In this document: one piece after another, positions 1-8,944 of the stretch
Layout: each line of letters opens with the position of its first letter
How positions within the stretch are numbered: the first letter of the stretch is position 1
NCBI RefSeq assembly: GCF_001620365.2
Contig: NZ_LQMT02000011.1
Location: forward strand, 72,286 to 136,285
DNA: 64,000 bases
From: Amycolatopsis keratiniphila subsp. keratiniphila
Lineage (GTDB): Bacteria; Actinomycetota; Actinomycetes; Mycobacteriales; Pseudonocardiaceae
Direction of reading: 5' to 3'
Made by a program: the position numbers and the translations under genes
Notes under the pieces: model-generated
Database searches by the model: none
Told to the model about the DNA's origin: nothing
The model's input: only the letters and a program-made list of their open reading frames with translations

Positions 1-34
1 AAGTGGCTTTCGCAACACGCGACCGCGGACGAGA

Positions 35-811
35 TCACGACCACGACCGCGCTTCCAGCAGCGCGAGATCCGGCGGCACCAGGGTCGCGGAGTGCAGCAG
101 CTCGCCGATCAGATGGACGTTCAGCGCATTGCCCACCGGCTCGCCGATCTCTTCCCTGGTGAGGCCGGGCACCCCGGCGTCGACGAGCCGCATGCGGACG
201 TTGGTCACCACGTGCTCGGCCTTCTTGGGCGCCCACTTCCGTTCCGGTTCCAGCTTGGCCAGCTGCTCGGCGACCCGGCGCCAGCTCAGGGGCTGGGGGT
301 AGGCCTCCTGCCGGAGGAAGCGTTGTGCCAGCGCGACCAGGACGGTGCGCTCCTCCGTGGTCAGCCGCCAGACGCCCGGCGGTTCCGTGACCTCCGTGCC
401 GAGGGACACCGGGGCAGTCGAATCCTTTCCCGCGACGAAGATCTCCAGCAGATGTTCACGTCCGCTGGAACCGCGGACGAAAAGCGCGGTGTAGCCGTCG
501 GAAAGCGGTGCCGGTTCGTCGCCGCCGAAGACGAGCCGGGAGCCGGGGAGCCGGATCGGGAGCTTGCCCTCGTTGCGCACGCACCAGGCGCCGCCTTCGT
601 GGACGAGGGTTCCCTGATGACGGCTGATCCGGCGATCGTCCTCGCCGAGACAGACGTGCACGTCGTCCCGGTTGCGGCCGAACAAGAGCTGCCGTCCGTC
701 TTTCGGGGGCATCGACGACCGGCCGGACACGGTCGAGGCGAAGATCGTCCCCGGCTCGGCCGGCGGGACACCGTGGGCGAGGCTGGGATGGCAGCGGTCG
801 AACGTGGTCAT
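35..811 (-). CDS. FHA-domain protein partnered with a Ser/Thr kinase
   Basis: The product is 258 residues. An N-terminal forkhead-associated fold is visible: LLFGRNRDD, then ISRHQGTL and the strand-rich stretch to about residue 120, which keeps the GR and SRxH signature of phosphothreonine binding. The C-terminal half (about 125-258) is helical, begins with WRLTTEERTVLVALAQRF and looks like the winged-helix part often fused to FHA in actinobacteria. ATG at 811 is chosen because it overlaps the kinase stop (ATGA), so the two are translationally coupled. The likely role is to read phosphothreonine made by that kinase. No enzymatic motif is seen. The gene ends 34 bases from the window edge, and nothing is recognisable before it. 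Confidence 0.85.
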   Translation of the reverse strand: MTTFDRCHPSLAHGVPPAEPGTIFASTVSGRSSMPPKDGRQLLFGRNRDDVHVCLGEDDRRISRHQGTLVHEGGAWCVRNEGKLPIRLPGSRLVFGGDEPAPLSDGYTALFVRGSSGREHLLEIFVAGKDSTAPVSLGTEVTEPPGVWRLTTEERTVLVALAQRFLRQEAYPQPLSWRRVAEQLAKLEPERKWAPKKAEHVVTNVRMRLVDAGVPGLTREEIGEPVGNALNVHLIGELLHSATLVPPDLALLEARSWS

Positions 812-2544
812 GGCAGTCTCCTCGCCACTTCGCCCGCCAGGATCGTGGCCGGGCCGCAGAGCCGTGCCGACGGCGGGTCGCCGTTCACGACGATCAGGAC
901 GGATTCCAGCATCGGGATGTTGTCGATATCGGTGTACGGGCGATAGGCGATCGTCGAGCGGCACGTTCCCGGCCCGTAGTCGTCGGCGGCCGTCCGGATC
1001 TCCCGGCCGGCCTCGGTGCTGTACGCGCCGTCCTCGTCGTCGAGGGGATGTCCCCGGTCGAAGATCACCCGGACCCGGACGGCGGGACCCTCGAAGTTGC
1101 AGCTCCACCGGCCGAAGTACGGCTGCGGCGGGCCGGGCACTTCGGGTGCCGCGGGATCGAGGAGGGCGCACGCGTCCACCTCCGCGAGGGAGCGCGCCGG
1201 GAATTTCCCTTTCCGAAGCGGATTTCCGTCGCGGGACAGCGCCTTCGTCGCCGAATCGGTGGCGACGTCGGCGATCGCGCACAGGTCAACCGGGGCGCCG
1301 GGGTCGTCGCTCGCGGTGACCGCGACGAGGTATCCCTCGGGTACGAGGATCAGCCGGGCGCATTTGTCGTCCTGGAGCGGGCCGCCGACGACGTCGAAGG
1401 CACCGACGCGTTTCAGTTCGCCGTCCGGCGGATTCCCGGGATGGCTCTTCAGTTCCACTTTGACGTCGGTGAAAGTCCCGTCGCCGCGGTGGAGGAGCAC
1501 GTCGCACCGGTTGAAGTTGCCGTAATCGGGTTCGAGTTCGGTGCGCCCGTACGAGCGGAGCGCGGCCGTGTCGGTCAAGCGGCAGGGATCGAGAGCACGC
1601 GCGTCGAAGGGTGCGGGCGTCGCCGGCGTGCCCGCCGAGAGCATGCCGGCCGCGACGGCCGCGATTCCCGCCGCCACGCCGATCGGACGCCGGAACCGGT
1701 GGCGCCGGCCTCGTCGCGCCGGTGCCACCTTGCCCGGGCACGCCGCCAGGGCGGCGGCCGCTTCGGCGGCGGACGGACGGAGTGCCGGGTCCGGATCCAG
1801 CATCCGCGCGAGCGGAGCGGCCAGTTCGCCCGCGGCACGGGACATCGGGATGTCGCCGTCCGCGGCACGCCGGACCCTGGCGAGCGGGGTCTCCCCGGCG
1901 AACATCGGCGAACCCTCGAGGGCGGCGTAGAGCGTCGCGCCGAGGGAGAACACGTCCGAGGCCTCCGTGGGCGGGTCGCCGCGTGCGACCTCGGGAGCGA
2001 GATAGCCGGGAGTGCCCGCGTACAGCGCGGCGTCGGTCAAGGTCTCGTCCGCCGCGACGGAACGGGAAATGCCGAAATCGGTCAGTTTCACCCGCCCGTC
2101 CTCGCCGATCAGGACGTTGCCCGGTTTGAGGTCGCGATGGAGGATCTTCCGCTCGTGGACGGCGGCGAGCGCCGACGCCAGCCGGACCCCGATTTCCGCG
2201 ACCTCCGCCTCGGGCAAGGGGCGTTCGGTCAAAACGGCGGCGAGGGTCCGCGAAGGGACGTACTCCTGGATCAGCCACAGCTCGTCGTGATCGCTGACGA
2301 TTTCGTGATAGACGACGACATTCGGATGGTCGACCGAAGCGGCCAGGCGTGCTTCGCGGCGCAGCTTGCGGCCGGCTCCGGTGGCGCTCATCTTCGCTTG
2401 TTTGGCCGCGACCGTCCGCCCGGTCCGCTCGTCGAGCGCGCGCCAGACCACGCCCTCCCCGCCGGCGCCGACGCGTTCGACCAGCCGGTAGCGATCCGCG
2501 ATCAGGCGGCCCGCCGGTTCACGGTCTCGGCGCGAGAACGTCAT
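808..2544 (-). CDS. Membrane-anchored Ser/Thr protein kinase with extracytoplasmic sensor domain
   Basis: The product is 578 residues. The catalytic domain (about 19-270) is complete: glycine loop VGAGGEG, Lys48 in VAAKQ, HRDLKPGN with catalytic Asp138, and LTDFG. A single membrane segment lies near 285-303 and is followed by about 270 extracytoplasmic residues. That domain contains repeated DPC/DAC cysteine motifs (DPCRLTDT and VDACALLDP), resembling the DUF3558-like ligand-sensing folds seen outside other actinobacterial kinases. ATG 2544 is chosen because the kinase fold starts just after it; in-frame codons run further upstream but into the divergent promoter. It is cotranscribed with the FHA gene and divergent from the Fn3-MoxR operon, so those products are plausible substrates (inference). 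Confidence 0.88.
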   Translation of the reverse strand: MTFSRRDREPAGRLIADRYRLVERVGAGGEGVVWRALDERTGRTVAAKQAKMSATGAGRKLRREARLAASVDHPNVVVYHEIVSDHDELWLIQEYVPSRTLAAVLTERPLPEAEVAEIGVRLASALAAVHERKILHRDLKPGNVLIGEDGRVKLTDFGISRSVAADETLTDAALYAGTPGYLAPEVARGDPPTEASDVFSLGATLYAALEGSPMFAGETPLARVRRAADGDIPMSRAAGELAAPLARMLDPDPALRPSAAEAAAALAACPGKVAPARRGRRHRFRRPIGVAAGIAAVAAGMLSAGTPATPAPFDARALDPCRLTDTAALRSYGRTELEPDYGNFNRCDVLLHRGDGTFTDVKVELKSHPGNPPDGELKRVGAFDVVGGPLQDDKCARLILVPEGYLVAVTASDDPGAPVDLCAIADVATDSATKALSRDGNPLRKGKFPARSLAEVDACALLDPAAPEVPGPPQPYFGRWSCNFEGPAVRVRVIFDRGHPLDDEDGAYSTEAGREIRTAADDYGPGTCRSTIAYRPYTDIDNIPMLESVLIVVNGDPPSARLCGPATILAGEVARRLP

Positions 2545-2680
2545 GTCGGACCATCCGTGGTCGTGAGCCGGAGAAAGTACCCGTACGGGCACCGAGCGTA
2601 GCGTGGCCGGTCCCCGCGCCAGTAGGAGACGGGGAATCGGTTCGGGAACCCTCCCGAATCGCTCGGCTACCGTCCGTGCC
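2545..2680. promoter_or_regulatory. Divergent promoter region, kinase versus Fn3 operon
   Basis: This 136-base spacer separates the kinase/FHA pair (minus) from the five-gene Fn3-MoxR operon (plus). It must hold both promoters. I see no convincing palindrome or strong Shine-Dalgarno sequence in it. Confidence 0.45.
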
Positions 2681-4759
2681 GTGAAAAAGGGCACTCGGGG
2701 GAGCACGGCTTGGCGGGCCCGGCTGCCGGTCGTGACGATCGTCGTGGTCTCGGTGGCGGTTTTGACGACCGCGGTCACCGGCGCGGCGAAACCGCCGCCG
2801 GGGATCCAAGAGATCCCCGGCGGCCACTGGGTCTACAACTCCCTGCTCCAGTCGGCTTTCCACATCGACGGCGGTACGGCGGGGATCGACGCGCAGGTCG
2901 CGGTGCCCGGCGATCCGGGCAGCCAGGTCGTGCAGGGGGACACCAGCGGCTACGTCGTGGGCGGTACCCGGATCACCCCGTTCGGCAAGTCGGACCTGAC
3001 CGCCGGGCCGCCGGGGGTGCCGCCCTCGGGCGAGGTCCCGGCCGGGGTGGAGACCGCGGGCGGCCCGTATCTGGTGTACCGGCAGGCCGGACAGATCATC
3101 CGGCTCGGCGATCCGCCCGCGCCGATCTCCGCCGGGGGACCGGTCGGCGACCCGGTCGCCACCGCGGAGGGGACACTGTGGCTGCCGCGTATCGCGTCCG
3201 GTCTGCTCTGCCGGCTGGACCGCGGCGCGGAGAACGTGTCCTGCCCGGTCACCCTGCCCGCCGGCCACTTCGGCGCACTGACCCTGGTGGGGGACGAACT
3301 GTACTTCGTCGACGCGTCCGACGGCGTCGTGCGTGCGGTCGAATCCGGTGGTCTCGGCGTGCCGGTCCCGATGGGGCTCGGCGCGGGCGCCGACCTCCGG
3401 ACGGCGGCCAACGACGTCGCCGGTCGCGTGGCCGTGCTCGACCCGGCGCGGAGCCTGCTGCATCTGGTCGACCCCGCTCCCGGGCCGCGGCGGCCGATCA
3501 CGGTGCCGCTCCCGCCAGGGCAGTACGACGCGCCGGTCGCGGCGGGTTCGGTGGTCGTCGTGGTCAACCGCACGTCGGGCAGGTTGTTCACCTACGACGC
3601 CGACGGCAGGCAGACCGACGACAAGCCGCTCCCGGCCGACGGCGGCACGGCACGGGTCGTCCGCGGCGAGGACGCGCACGTCTACGTCGACGGCGGCCAG
3701 GGCGCCCACGTCCTCGTCGTCGCCAAGGACGGCAAGGTCACCGACGTTCCCGTGGTACCGCCCACGGAGAAGAAGGATCAACCGGTCCCGGCGCAGCCCG
3801 CCCCGGGACAGGGGCCGGTGGCTCCGCCCGCTCAGCGAGGTGGCGAGGACGGGCGTCGCGGCCAGGACCCCGGTACCGACCGGCCCGGTCCCTCGAAGCC
3901 GAACCCGCCGCCGGTCACCCCGCCCGCCGTCCCGGCCAGTCCACCGGGCGCGCCGCCCGGGGTGTCGGCGACGGGAGAGGCGGGCGCGGTCACGGTCGCG
4001 TGGTCGGCCGCTCCCGCCAACCGGGCCGACGTGACGTCGTACCGGATCAGCTGGGCGGGTGGTTCCCGGACGGTGGACGGCGGCACCCGCCGGGTCAGGA
4101 TCACCGGGCTGGCGAACGGAACCCGGTACACGTTCACCGTCGTCGCGGTGAACAAGGCGGGCACCGGGCCGGGTGCTTCGGCGTCGGCGACCCCGGCGGC
4201 GGCCGCGGCCGCACCGGCGCTCACCGTGAGCCGCCGCGACGACGCCGCGATGCTCTCCTGGACCCGGCCGGACCTCGGCGGCGGGGAACTGGTGCACTAT
4301 CTCGTCACCGGTACCGGTTTCGCGCAGCAGACGGTCGCGGGCACCTCCGCGAGCTATCCCGGGCTGACCGCCGGGAATTCCTACACCTTCACCGTTCGCG
4401 CGGTGACCAGGACACCCGGCGGGCAGACGCGCGAAGGTCGGCCGGCGAGCCGGACGATCACCGTTCCCGCGCCGACGATCACCATCAGCCGCGGCCGGGA
4501 CACCTCCAGCGAGAACTGTCACGAACCGGACTGTGCCCAAGTCAACGTGACGATGAAGGGTTTCGAGCCGGGCAAGCGGTACGCGATCCGGCTCAGCTCG
4601 TCGAGCAACACCGACGTGCGGACCGAATACACCACGACCGATGCCGACGGTTCGGCGACCTACAACGAACTCAACTACGACGTACCCGGCCAGACCATCT
4701 GGGTCAGCGTGCAGACCCCGGACGGCCGGATCACCTCCAACAGGATCAGGTGGACTTAG
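2681..4759 (+). CDS. Surface protein: TM anchor, beta-propeller-like region, two Fn3 domains, Cys-pair C-terminal domain
   Basis: The product is 692 residues from GTG 2681. An earlier in-frame GTG at 2603 would add 26 residues before the basic/hydrophobic leader, so 2681 is preferred. A signal-anchor occupies about residues 15-36. Residues 40-360 contain short repeated strand motifs such as ELYFVDASDGVVRAVE and LLHLVDPAPGP, typical of beta-propellers. A Pro-rich linker spans about 363-426, and two fibronectin type III domains span about 427-506 and 510-600. The last 90 residues carry a Cys pair (ENCHEPDC) followed by VTMKGFEPG. A paralogue with the same layout lies at 23690-25510. The protein probably sits outside the membrane as the adhesive or structural part of the MoxR module. 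It overlaps the MoxR start by one base. Confidence 0.8.
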   Translation: MKKGTRGSTAWRARLPVVTIVVVSVAVLTTAVTGAAKPPPGIQEIPGGHWVYNSLLQSAFHIDGGTAGIDAQVAVPGDPGSQVVQGDTSGYVVGGTRITPFGKSDLTAGPPGVPPSGEVPAGVETAGGPYLVYRQAGQIIRLGDPPAPISAGGPVGDPVATAEGTLWLPRIASGLLCRLDRGAENVSCPVTLPAGHFGALTLVGDELYFVDASDGVVRAVESGGLGVPVPMGLGAGADLRTAANDVAGRVAVLDPARSLLHLVDPAPGPRRPITVPLPPGQYDAPVAAGSVVVVVNRTSGRLFTYDADGRQTDDKPLPADGGTARVVRGEDAHVYVDGGQGAHVLVVAKDGKVTDVPVVPPTEKKDQPVPAQPAPGQGPVAPPAQRGGEDGRRGQDPGTDRPGPSKPNPPPVTPPAVPASPPGAPPGVSATGEAGAVTVAWSAAPANRADVTSYRISWAGGSRTVDGGTRRVRITGLANGTRYTFTVVAVNKAGTGPGASASATPAAAAAAPALTVSRRDDAAMLSWTRPDLGGGELVHYLVTGTGFAQQTVAGTSASYPGLTAGNSYTFTVRAVTRTPGGQTREGRPASRTITVPAPTITISRGRDTSSENCHEPDCAQVNVTMKGFEPGKRYAIRLSSSSNTDVRTEYTTTDADGSATYNELNYDVPGQTIWVSVQTPDGRITSNRIRWT

Positions 4760-5739
4760 TGGTCACCATCGGCTCGATGACTCCCTTTCCCCCGCCCGGC
4801 GAGGTCTACGGACGCATCGCGAAGAACGTCCACAGTGTGTTGCGCGGCAAGGAAAAGATCGTCCGGCTCGCGGTCGCCGCGCTGTTCGCCGAGGGACATC
4901 TGCTGGTGGAGGACGTGCCCGGGGTCGGCAAGACGACACTGGCCCGCTGCCTGGCCAGGAGCGTCGGCGGATCGTGGAACCGCATCCAGTTCACCCCCGA
5001 CCTGTTGCCCGGCGACATCACCGGCGTCCCCGTCTACCACCAGAAGGAAGAACGCTTCGAATTCCACCCCGGCGGGGTGTTCGCGAACGTCGTCGTCGCG
5101 GACGAGATCAACCGGGGCACCCCGAAAACGCAGTCGGCCCTGCTCGAGGTGATGGCCGAGCGGACGGTCACCGTCGACGCCGTCCGGCACGAGGTACCGC
5201 GGCCGTTCCTGGTCGTCGCGACCCAGAACCCGATCGAGATGGCCGGGACCTACCGGTTGCCCGAAGCGCAGCTGGACCGGTTCCTGATGCGGCTCGACGT
5301 CGGTTATCCGGACCTAGCCTCCGAGGTCAAGGTGATCATGGGCGACTGCGCGGGCTTCGGCCCGGACGAACTGGCGCCGGTGGTGGACATCGAGACGGTG
5401 CGCCGGACGATCGGCCAGGTCCGGGCCGTCCACGTCGAATCCGCCCTCTGCGAGTACGCCGCCCGGCTCGCGGCCGCGACCCGTGAGCACGCCGCCCTGC
5501 GCTACGGGGCCAGCCCGCGGGGCAGCATCGCGCTGATCCGCGCCGGGCAGGCCTACGCCGCGACGGACGGCAGGGCGTTCGTCACCGTGGACGACGTCAA
5601 GGAGGTCGCACAGGCCGTTCTGGCGCACCGGCTGATCCTCACCGCCGATGCCGAGCTGAACGGCCGCGACCCCGGCGGAGTGGTGGACGAGGTCCTCGAT
5701 GCGACACCCGCCCCGGTGAGCGTGGGGCCGCGGGCCTGA
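4759..5739 (+). CDS. MoxR-family AAA+ ATPase (module 1)
   Basis: The product is 326 residues from GTG 4759, which overlaps the previous stop (TAGTG) and follows AGGTGG at 4747-4752. ATG 4777 is a possible alternative but has no ribosome site. It contains Walker A GVGKTT (Lys58), Walker B VVVADEINRG (Asp115-Glu116), sensor 1 ATQNP and the MoxR signature GTYRLPEAQLDRF. MoxR ATPases act as chaperones that remodel or load cofactors into partner proteins, usually encoded beside DUF58 and von Willebrand A proteins. The DUF58 and transglutaminase-like genes that overlap it are the expected partners. A close paralogue is at 16656-17666. Confidence 0.93.
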   Translation: MVTIGSMTPFPPPGEVYGRIAKNVHSVLRGKEKIVRLAVAALFAEGHLLVEDVPGVGKTTLARCLARSVGGSWNRIQFTPDLLPGDITGVPVYHQKEERFEFHPGGVFANVVVADEINRGTPKTQSALLEVMAERTVTVDAVRHEVPRPFLVVATQNPIEMAGTYRLPEAQLDRFLMRLDVGYPDLASEVKVIMGDCAGFGPDELAPVVDIETVRRTIGQVRAVHVESALCEYAARLAAATREHAALRYGASPRGSIALIRAGQAYAATDGRAFVTVDDVKEVAQAVLAHRLILTADAELNGRDPGGVVDEVLDATPAPVSVGPRA

Positions 5740-6866
5740 TGATCCGGCTGACCAAACGCGGGGCGGGCGTTCTCGCCGCGACCGTGGGGCTGTTCGTCCT
5801 CGGCCACTGGGCCGGTTATCCGTTCTTCCTCGCGATCGCGGGGGCCGGGGCCGGCGTGCTGATCGCGGCGATCGTCGCGACCGGACGACGTCCCCGCGTC
5901 GTGGTGTCCCGCCGGATCTCCCCGGACCGGGTGGAGCGTGGCAGGCCCGCGGCCGCCACCCTGCTGGTGCGCAATCCGGCCAGGCGGCGGCACGGTGCCT
6001 TCACCGCGGGGGACCGGGTCGGTGAGGCGACGCGGACGGTCGACATCCGCGCGCTGGGCCCCAACGCGGAAACCGCGCACAACTACGAACTGCCCACCGA
6101 GCGGCGTGGACGGCACCAGGTCGGTCCGCTGGTCCTCGAGCGGGCGGATCCCTTGGGGCTCGCGTCCCGGCGGCTGACCACGGGCGAGACCGCGATGCTG
6201 TGGGTCCACCCGAGGGTGCACGTGCTGTCCCCGCCCGGCGGCGGGCGGCCGCGGCACCACCACGAGGGGGCCGTCGCGGACGAACGGCTGCGCGGTTCCG
6301 AAGACCTGCGCGAGGTCCGCGAATACGTGCACGGCGACGAAATCAGGCATCTGCACTGGAAGGCGACGGCGAGGACCGGCAGCCTGATGGTGCGTGACCA
6401 CGTCGACCCGCATCAGCCCAGGTTCACCGTGCTGCTGGACTCCCGGTTGCGCGGCCCCCGGCTGGAGGACGCCGTCGACACGGCCGCGTCGCTGGCCGGT
6501 TCGGCGGCGCGCGCGGACCGGCCGACGCGGCTGGTCTCCTCCGGCGGTCTCGACGTCGACACCGGGGGAGGACCGCGGGCGGTGCGCCCGCTGCTGGACG
6601 CCTTGTGCGTGCTCGAACCGTCGTCCGGTCCGGCACTGGTCCCGGAGGGGTTGAGCCGCTCCGGGGTCGGCGGGCTGGCGGTGGTGACCGCCGGTGGTAC
6701 TCCGGCCGATCGGGTCGCGGTGGCCGCGTTGCGCGGCCGGTACTCGCCGTTGATCGTCTTCGTGCTCGGCGACGACGAGACGTTCGGCGGTATCCCCGGC
6801 GCGGTGGTGCTCCCGGTCTCCGATGCCGCCGAAGCGGCCCGGCGATGGAACGCGCTCGGCTTATGA
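5739..6866 (+). CDS. DUF58 membrane protein (module 1)
   Basis: The product is 375 residues. Two hydrophobic N-terminal segments (about 10-45) are followed by a beta-rich region and the DUF58 hallmark VREYVHGDEIRHLHWKATAR, then a von Willebrand A-like C-terminal half (FTVLLDSR, with a MIDAS-like Asp). ATG 5739 overlaps the MoxR stop by one base. DUF58 proteins occur almost always with MoxR and a TgpA-type protein and are thought to be clients of MoxR. The paralogue at 15532-16653 has the same motif with only small changes. Confidence 0.92.
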   Translation: MIRLTKRGAGVLAATVGLFVLGHWAGYPFFLAIAGAGAGVLIAAIVATGRRPRVVVSRRISPDRVERGRPAAATLLVRNPARRRHGAFTAGDRVGEATRTVDIRALGPNAETAHNYELPTERRGRHQVGPLVLERADPLGLASRRLTTGETAMLWVHPRVHVLSPPGGGRPRHHHEGAVADERLRGSEDLREVREYVHGDEIRHLHWKATARTGSLMVRDHVDPHQPRFTVLLDSRLRGPRLEDAVDTAASLAGSAARADRPTRLVSSGGLDVDTGGGPRAVRPLLDALCVLEPSSGPALVPEGLSRSGVGGLAVVTAGGTPADRVAVAALRGRYSPLIVFVLGDDETFGGIPGAVVLPVSDAAEAARRWNALGL

Positions 6867-8944
6867 ATCCACAATGGACACAACGGCTCGTGGTCGCGCT
6901 ACTGCTGCTCGCCTCGGGACTGCCCGGCCTGCTTTTCGCGCCGGTGTTCGGCGTGGGCTCCCTGCTGCTCCCGCTCGTCACGGTCCTTCTGGTCTGTTTC
7001 GCCGTCACCGAGGTCTCCCTGCGGGTGGCCGCGCTGCGTCCGTGGCGGCCGGTCCTGATGCTCGTCTCGGGCTTGCTCGCGTTGGGAGAGCTCGAATTCG
7101 GGCCTGGTCTCCCGGACGCGGCGATGCTGCGGGGACTGCTCGACGGGGTCACCCGGTCCTGGCAGCTGACACTCCAGTCGACCTGGCCCGCGCGGGCGGA
7201 CGCGGAACTGTTCCTGTTCGTGCCGCTCGCGGTGCTGTTCGCCGCGGTGCTCGCGGTGGAATCGGCGCGTGTGCCGGCGGTGGCCTTGCTTCCGGGGCTC
7301 GCCGTCGCCGCGTTGAGCCAGGCTTACGTGACGCTGTCCGGGCCGGTCGCCACCGCCGCCGGGCTGGCCTACGTCGTCGTCGCCGGCACGCTGCTCGCCC
7401 TGACCCGGCGGCGCGAGAGCAGGCTCGTCCTCCTGGTGCCCACCGTGGTGCTCGCCGTGGCGGTCTCGGCCGGGGTCACCGCCCTCGATCAGGGAGCGCG
7501 GCCCTCGCTGGCGCTCGAACACGACGCCGCCCCGGTGCCGCCGCTGCGGGTGGACAACCCGCTCGACCAGGTCGCCGACCGGCTGACCCGCCCGGGCGAA
7601 CCGGTCTTTCGCCACACCGGGACGGCCGGGACCGATCGCTGGCGGATCGCCGTCCTCACCGACTTCGACGGCGTCAGCTGGCGGGAGAACGGCGGCTATC
7701 TCCGGTTCGGTGCGACGCTCGGGACGGCCACCCGGCACGCGCGGATCACGGTCCCGCCCGGCGGTGGCCCCTGGCTGCCCAGCCAGCCTCTCCTGGCCAC
7801 GGTCACCGGGGCCGATCCGCTGGTCGACCCCGCGACCGGCACCCTCCTGCTGCCGGGACGGCGGGGGCCGGTGGAGTACGAGCTCGGCTGGCGTGAACCG
7901 GCGGTGGCGCCGGAGACGTTGCTGGACGCGGGAATCGAGGCCGCGGCGGTGACGGGCGGGGTCGGGCAGGTGCCGCCCGGCGTCGCAGAACTGGCGCGGA
8001 CGGCCACCGGCGGGCTGCGCCCGTCGTTCCGGGCAGCGCTGGTACTGGAGCGGTATCTCGCCGAGCACTACCGGCGGGCGACCGGTCCGGTACTGCCGAC
8101 CGGAAGCGGCTGGGCGCAGCTGAACAACTTCCTGTTCACCACTCGCGCGGGTACCAGTGAGCAGTTCGCCGCCGCCTATGCGGCGCTGGCGAGGCTGACC
8201 GGGATCCCCGCCCGGGTCGCGGTGGGATTCCGGTCCCCGCAAGGAGGTCCCGGCCCGGTGACAGTCCACAATGGAGACTCCTTCGCCTGGCCGGAGGTGG
8301 CCGTCGCCGGTGTCGGCTGGGTTCCGCTCGATCCGGCAGGCGGTGCGTCCCGCGGCACCGCCACGACGGCCGGTGCGTTGGCGCGGGCCACCGACCAGGC
8401 ACGCGACGCCCTCCCGCCAACGCAGCGGTTACATGATCCGGACGTTCGCCCGGACGGGCCCATCGCCCCCGAACCGCCCAATCCCGACACGTCGTGGATC
8501 GCGACCTTGCTCGCCTGGCTCGGAATCGGTGCGGTCTCGGTGCTCGTCTGTGCCGTCGTGGCGATTCCGGGGCGGCGGGCCGTCCGGACCGCCCGACGGC
8601 GCCGCCGCACCGGTCCGGCGGCGGTCGTCGCGGCCTGGATGGAGGCGAGGGACGTCCTGCGCGCGCACGACATCGTGGTGTCCCGCGGTGCCACGGCCCG
8701 CGAACTCGCCAGAGGGTTACCGTCCACAGTGGACAAATCTGTGGTGGAAGGCCTGGAATGGCTCGCTCGCCTGGTGGACATCGCGCTGTGGTCCCCGTAC
8801 GGCGCCGACGACCGGACGGCCGCGCAGGCGTGGTCGGCGGTCCGGGCGATCCGGAAGGGGCTCACGAAGGTCTCGTTCCCGGCCCGGTTGCGAGCCGCGT
8901 TCGACCTGGGCAGCCTGCGGGAGCCGGGACTCGTGGCCGAATGA
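6863..8944 (+). CDS. TgpA-type transglutaminase-like membrane protein lacking catalytic Cys and His (module 1)
   Basis: The product is 693 residues. About seven membrane segments lie in the first 210 residues, then a large extracytoplasmic part with the transglutaminase core, and a last membrane segment near 550-575 followed by a cytoplasmic tail. In an active core the motif reads G-x-C-x-x-[FY]-A and H-A-W. Here it reads GTSEQFA (Ser432 in place of Cys) and DSFAWPEV (Phe474 in place of His). The structural Trp and the WVPLDP strand are kept. The fold is therefore clear but thiol transglutaminase or protease chemistry is not expected. ATG 6863 overlaps the DUF58 stop (ATGA). Confidence 0.88.
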   Translation: MNPQWTQRLVVALLLLASGLPGLLFAPVFGVGSLLLPLVTVLLVCFAVTEVSLRVAALRPWRPVLMLVSGLLALGELEFGPGLPDAAMLRGLLDGVTRSWQLTLQSTWPARADAELFLFVPLAVLFAAVLAVESARVPAVALLPGLAVAALSQAYVTLSGPVATAAGLAYVVVAGTLLALTRRRESRLVLLVPTVVLAVAVSAGVTALDQGARPSLALEHDAAPVPPLRVDNPLDQVADRLTRPGEPVFRHTGTAGTDRWRIAVLTDFDGVSWRENGGYLRFGATLGTATRHARITVPPGGGPWLPSQPLLATVTGADPLVDPATGTLLLPGRRGPVEYELGWREPAVAPETLLDAGIEAAAVTGGVGQVPPGVAELARTATGGLRPSFRAALVLERYLAEHYRRATGPVLPTGSGWAQLNNFLFTTRAGTSEQFAAAYAALARLTGIPARVAVGFRSPQGGPGPVTVHNGDSFAWPEVAVAGVGWVPLDPAGGASRGTATTAGALARATDQARDALPPTQRLHDPDVRPDGPIAPEPPNPDTSWIATLLAWLGIGAVSVLVCAVVAIPGRRAVRTARRRRRTGPAAVVAAWMEARDVLRAHDIVVSRGATARELARGLPSTVDKSVVEGLEWLARLVDIALWSPYGADDRTAAQAWSAVRAIRKGLTKVSFPARLRAAFDLGSLREPGLVAE

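Noticed and set aside
2710-4758. Very long open frame joined to the MoxR gene
   Set aside because: In this part it is the out-of-frame shadow of the Fn3 gene, rich in Arg and Gly with no domain. Only the section from 4759 is real.
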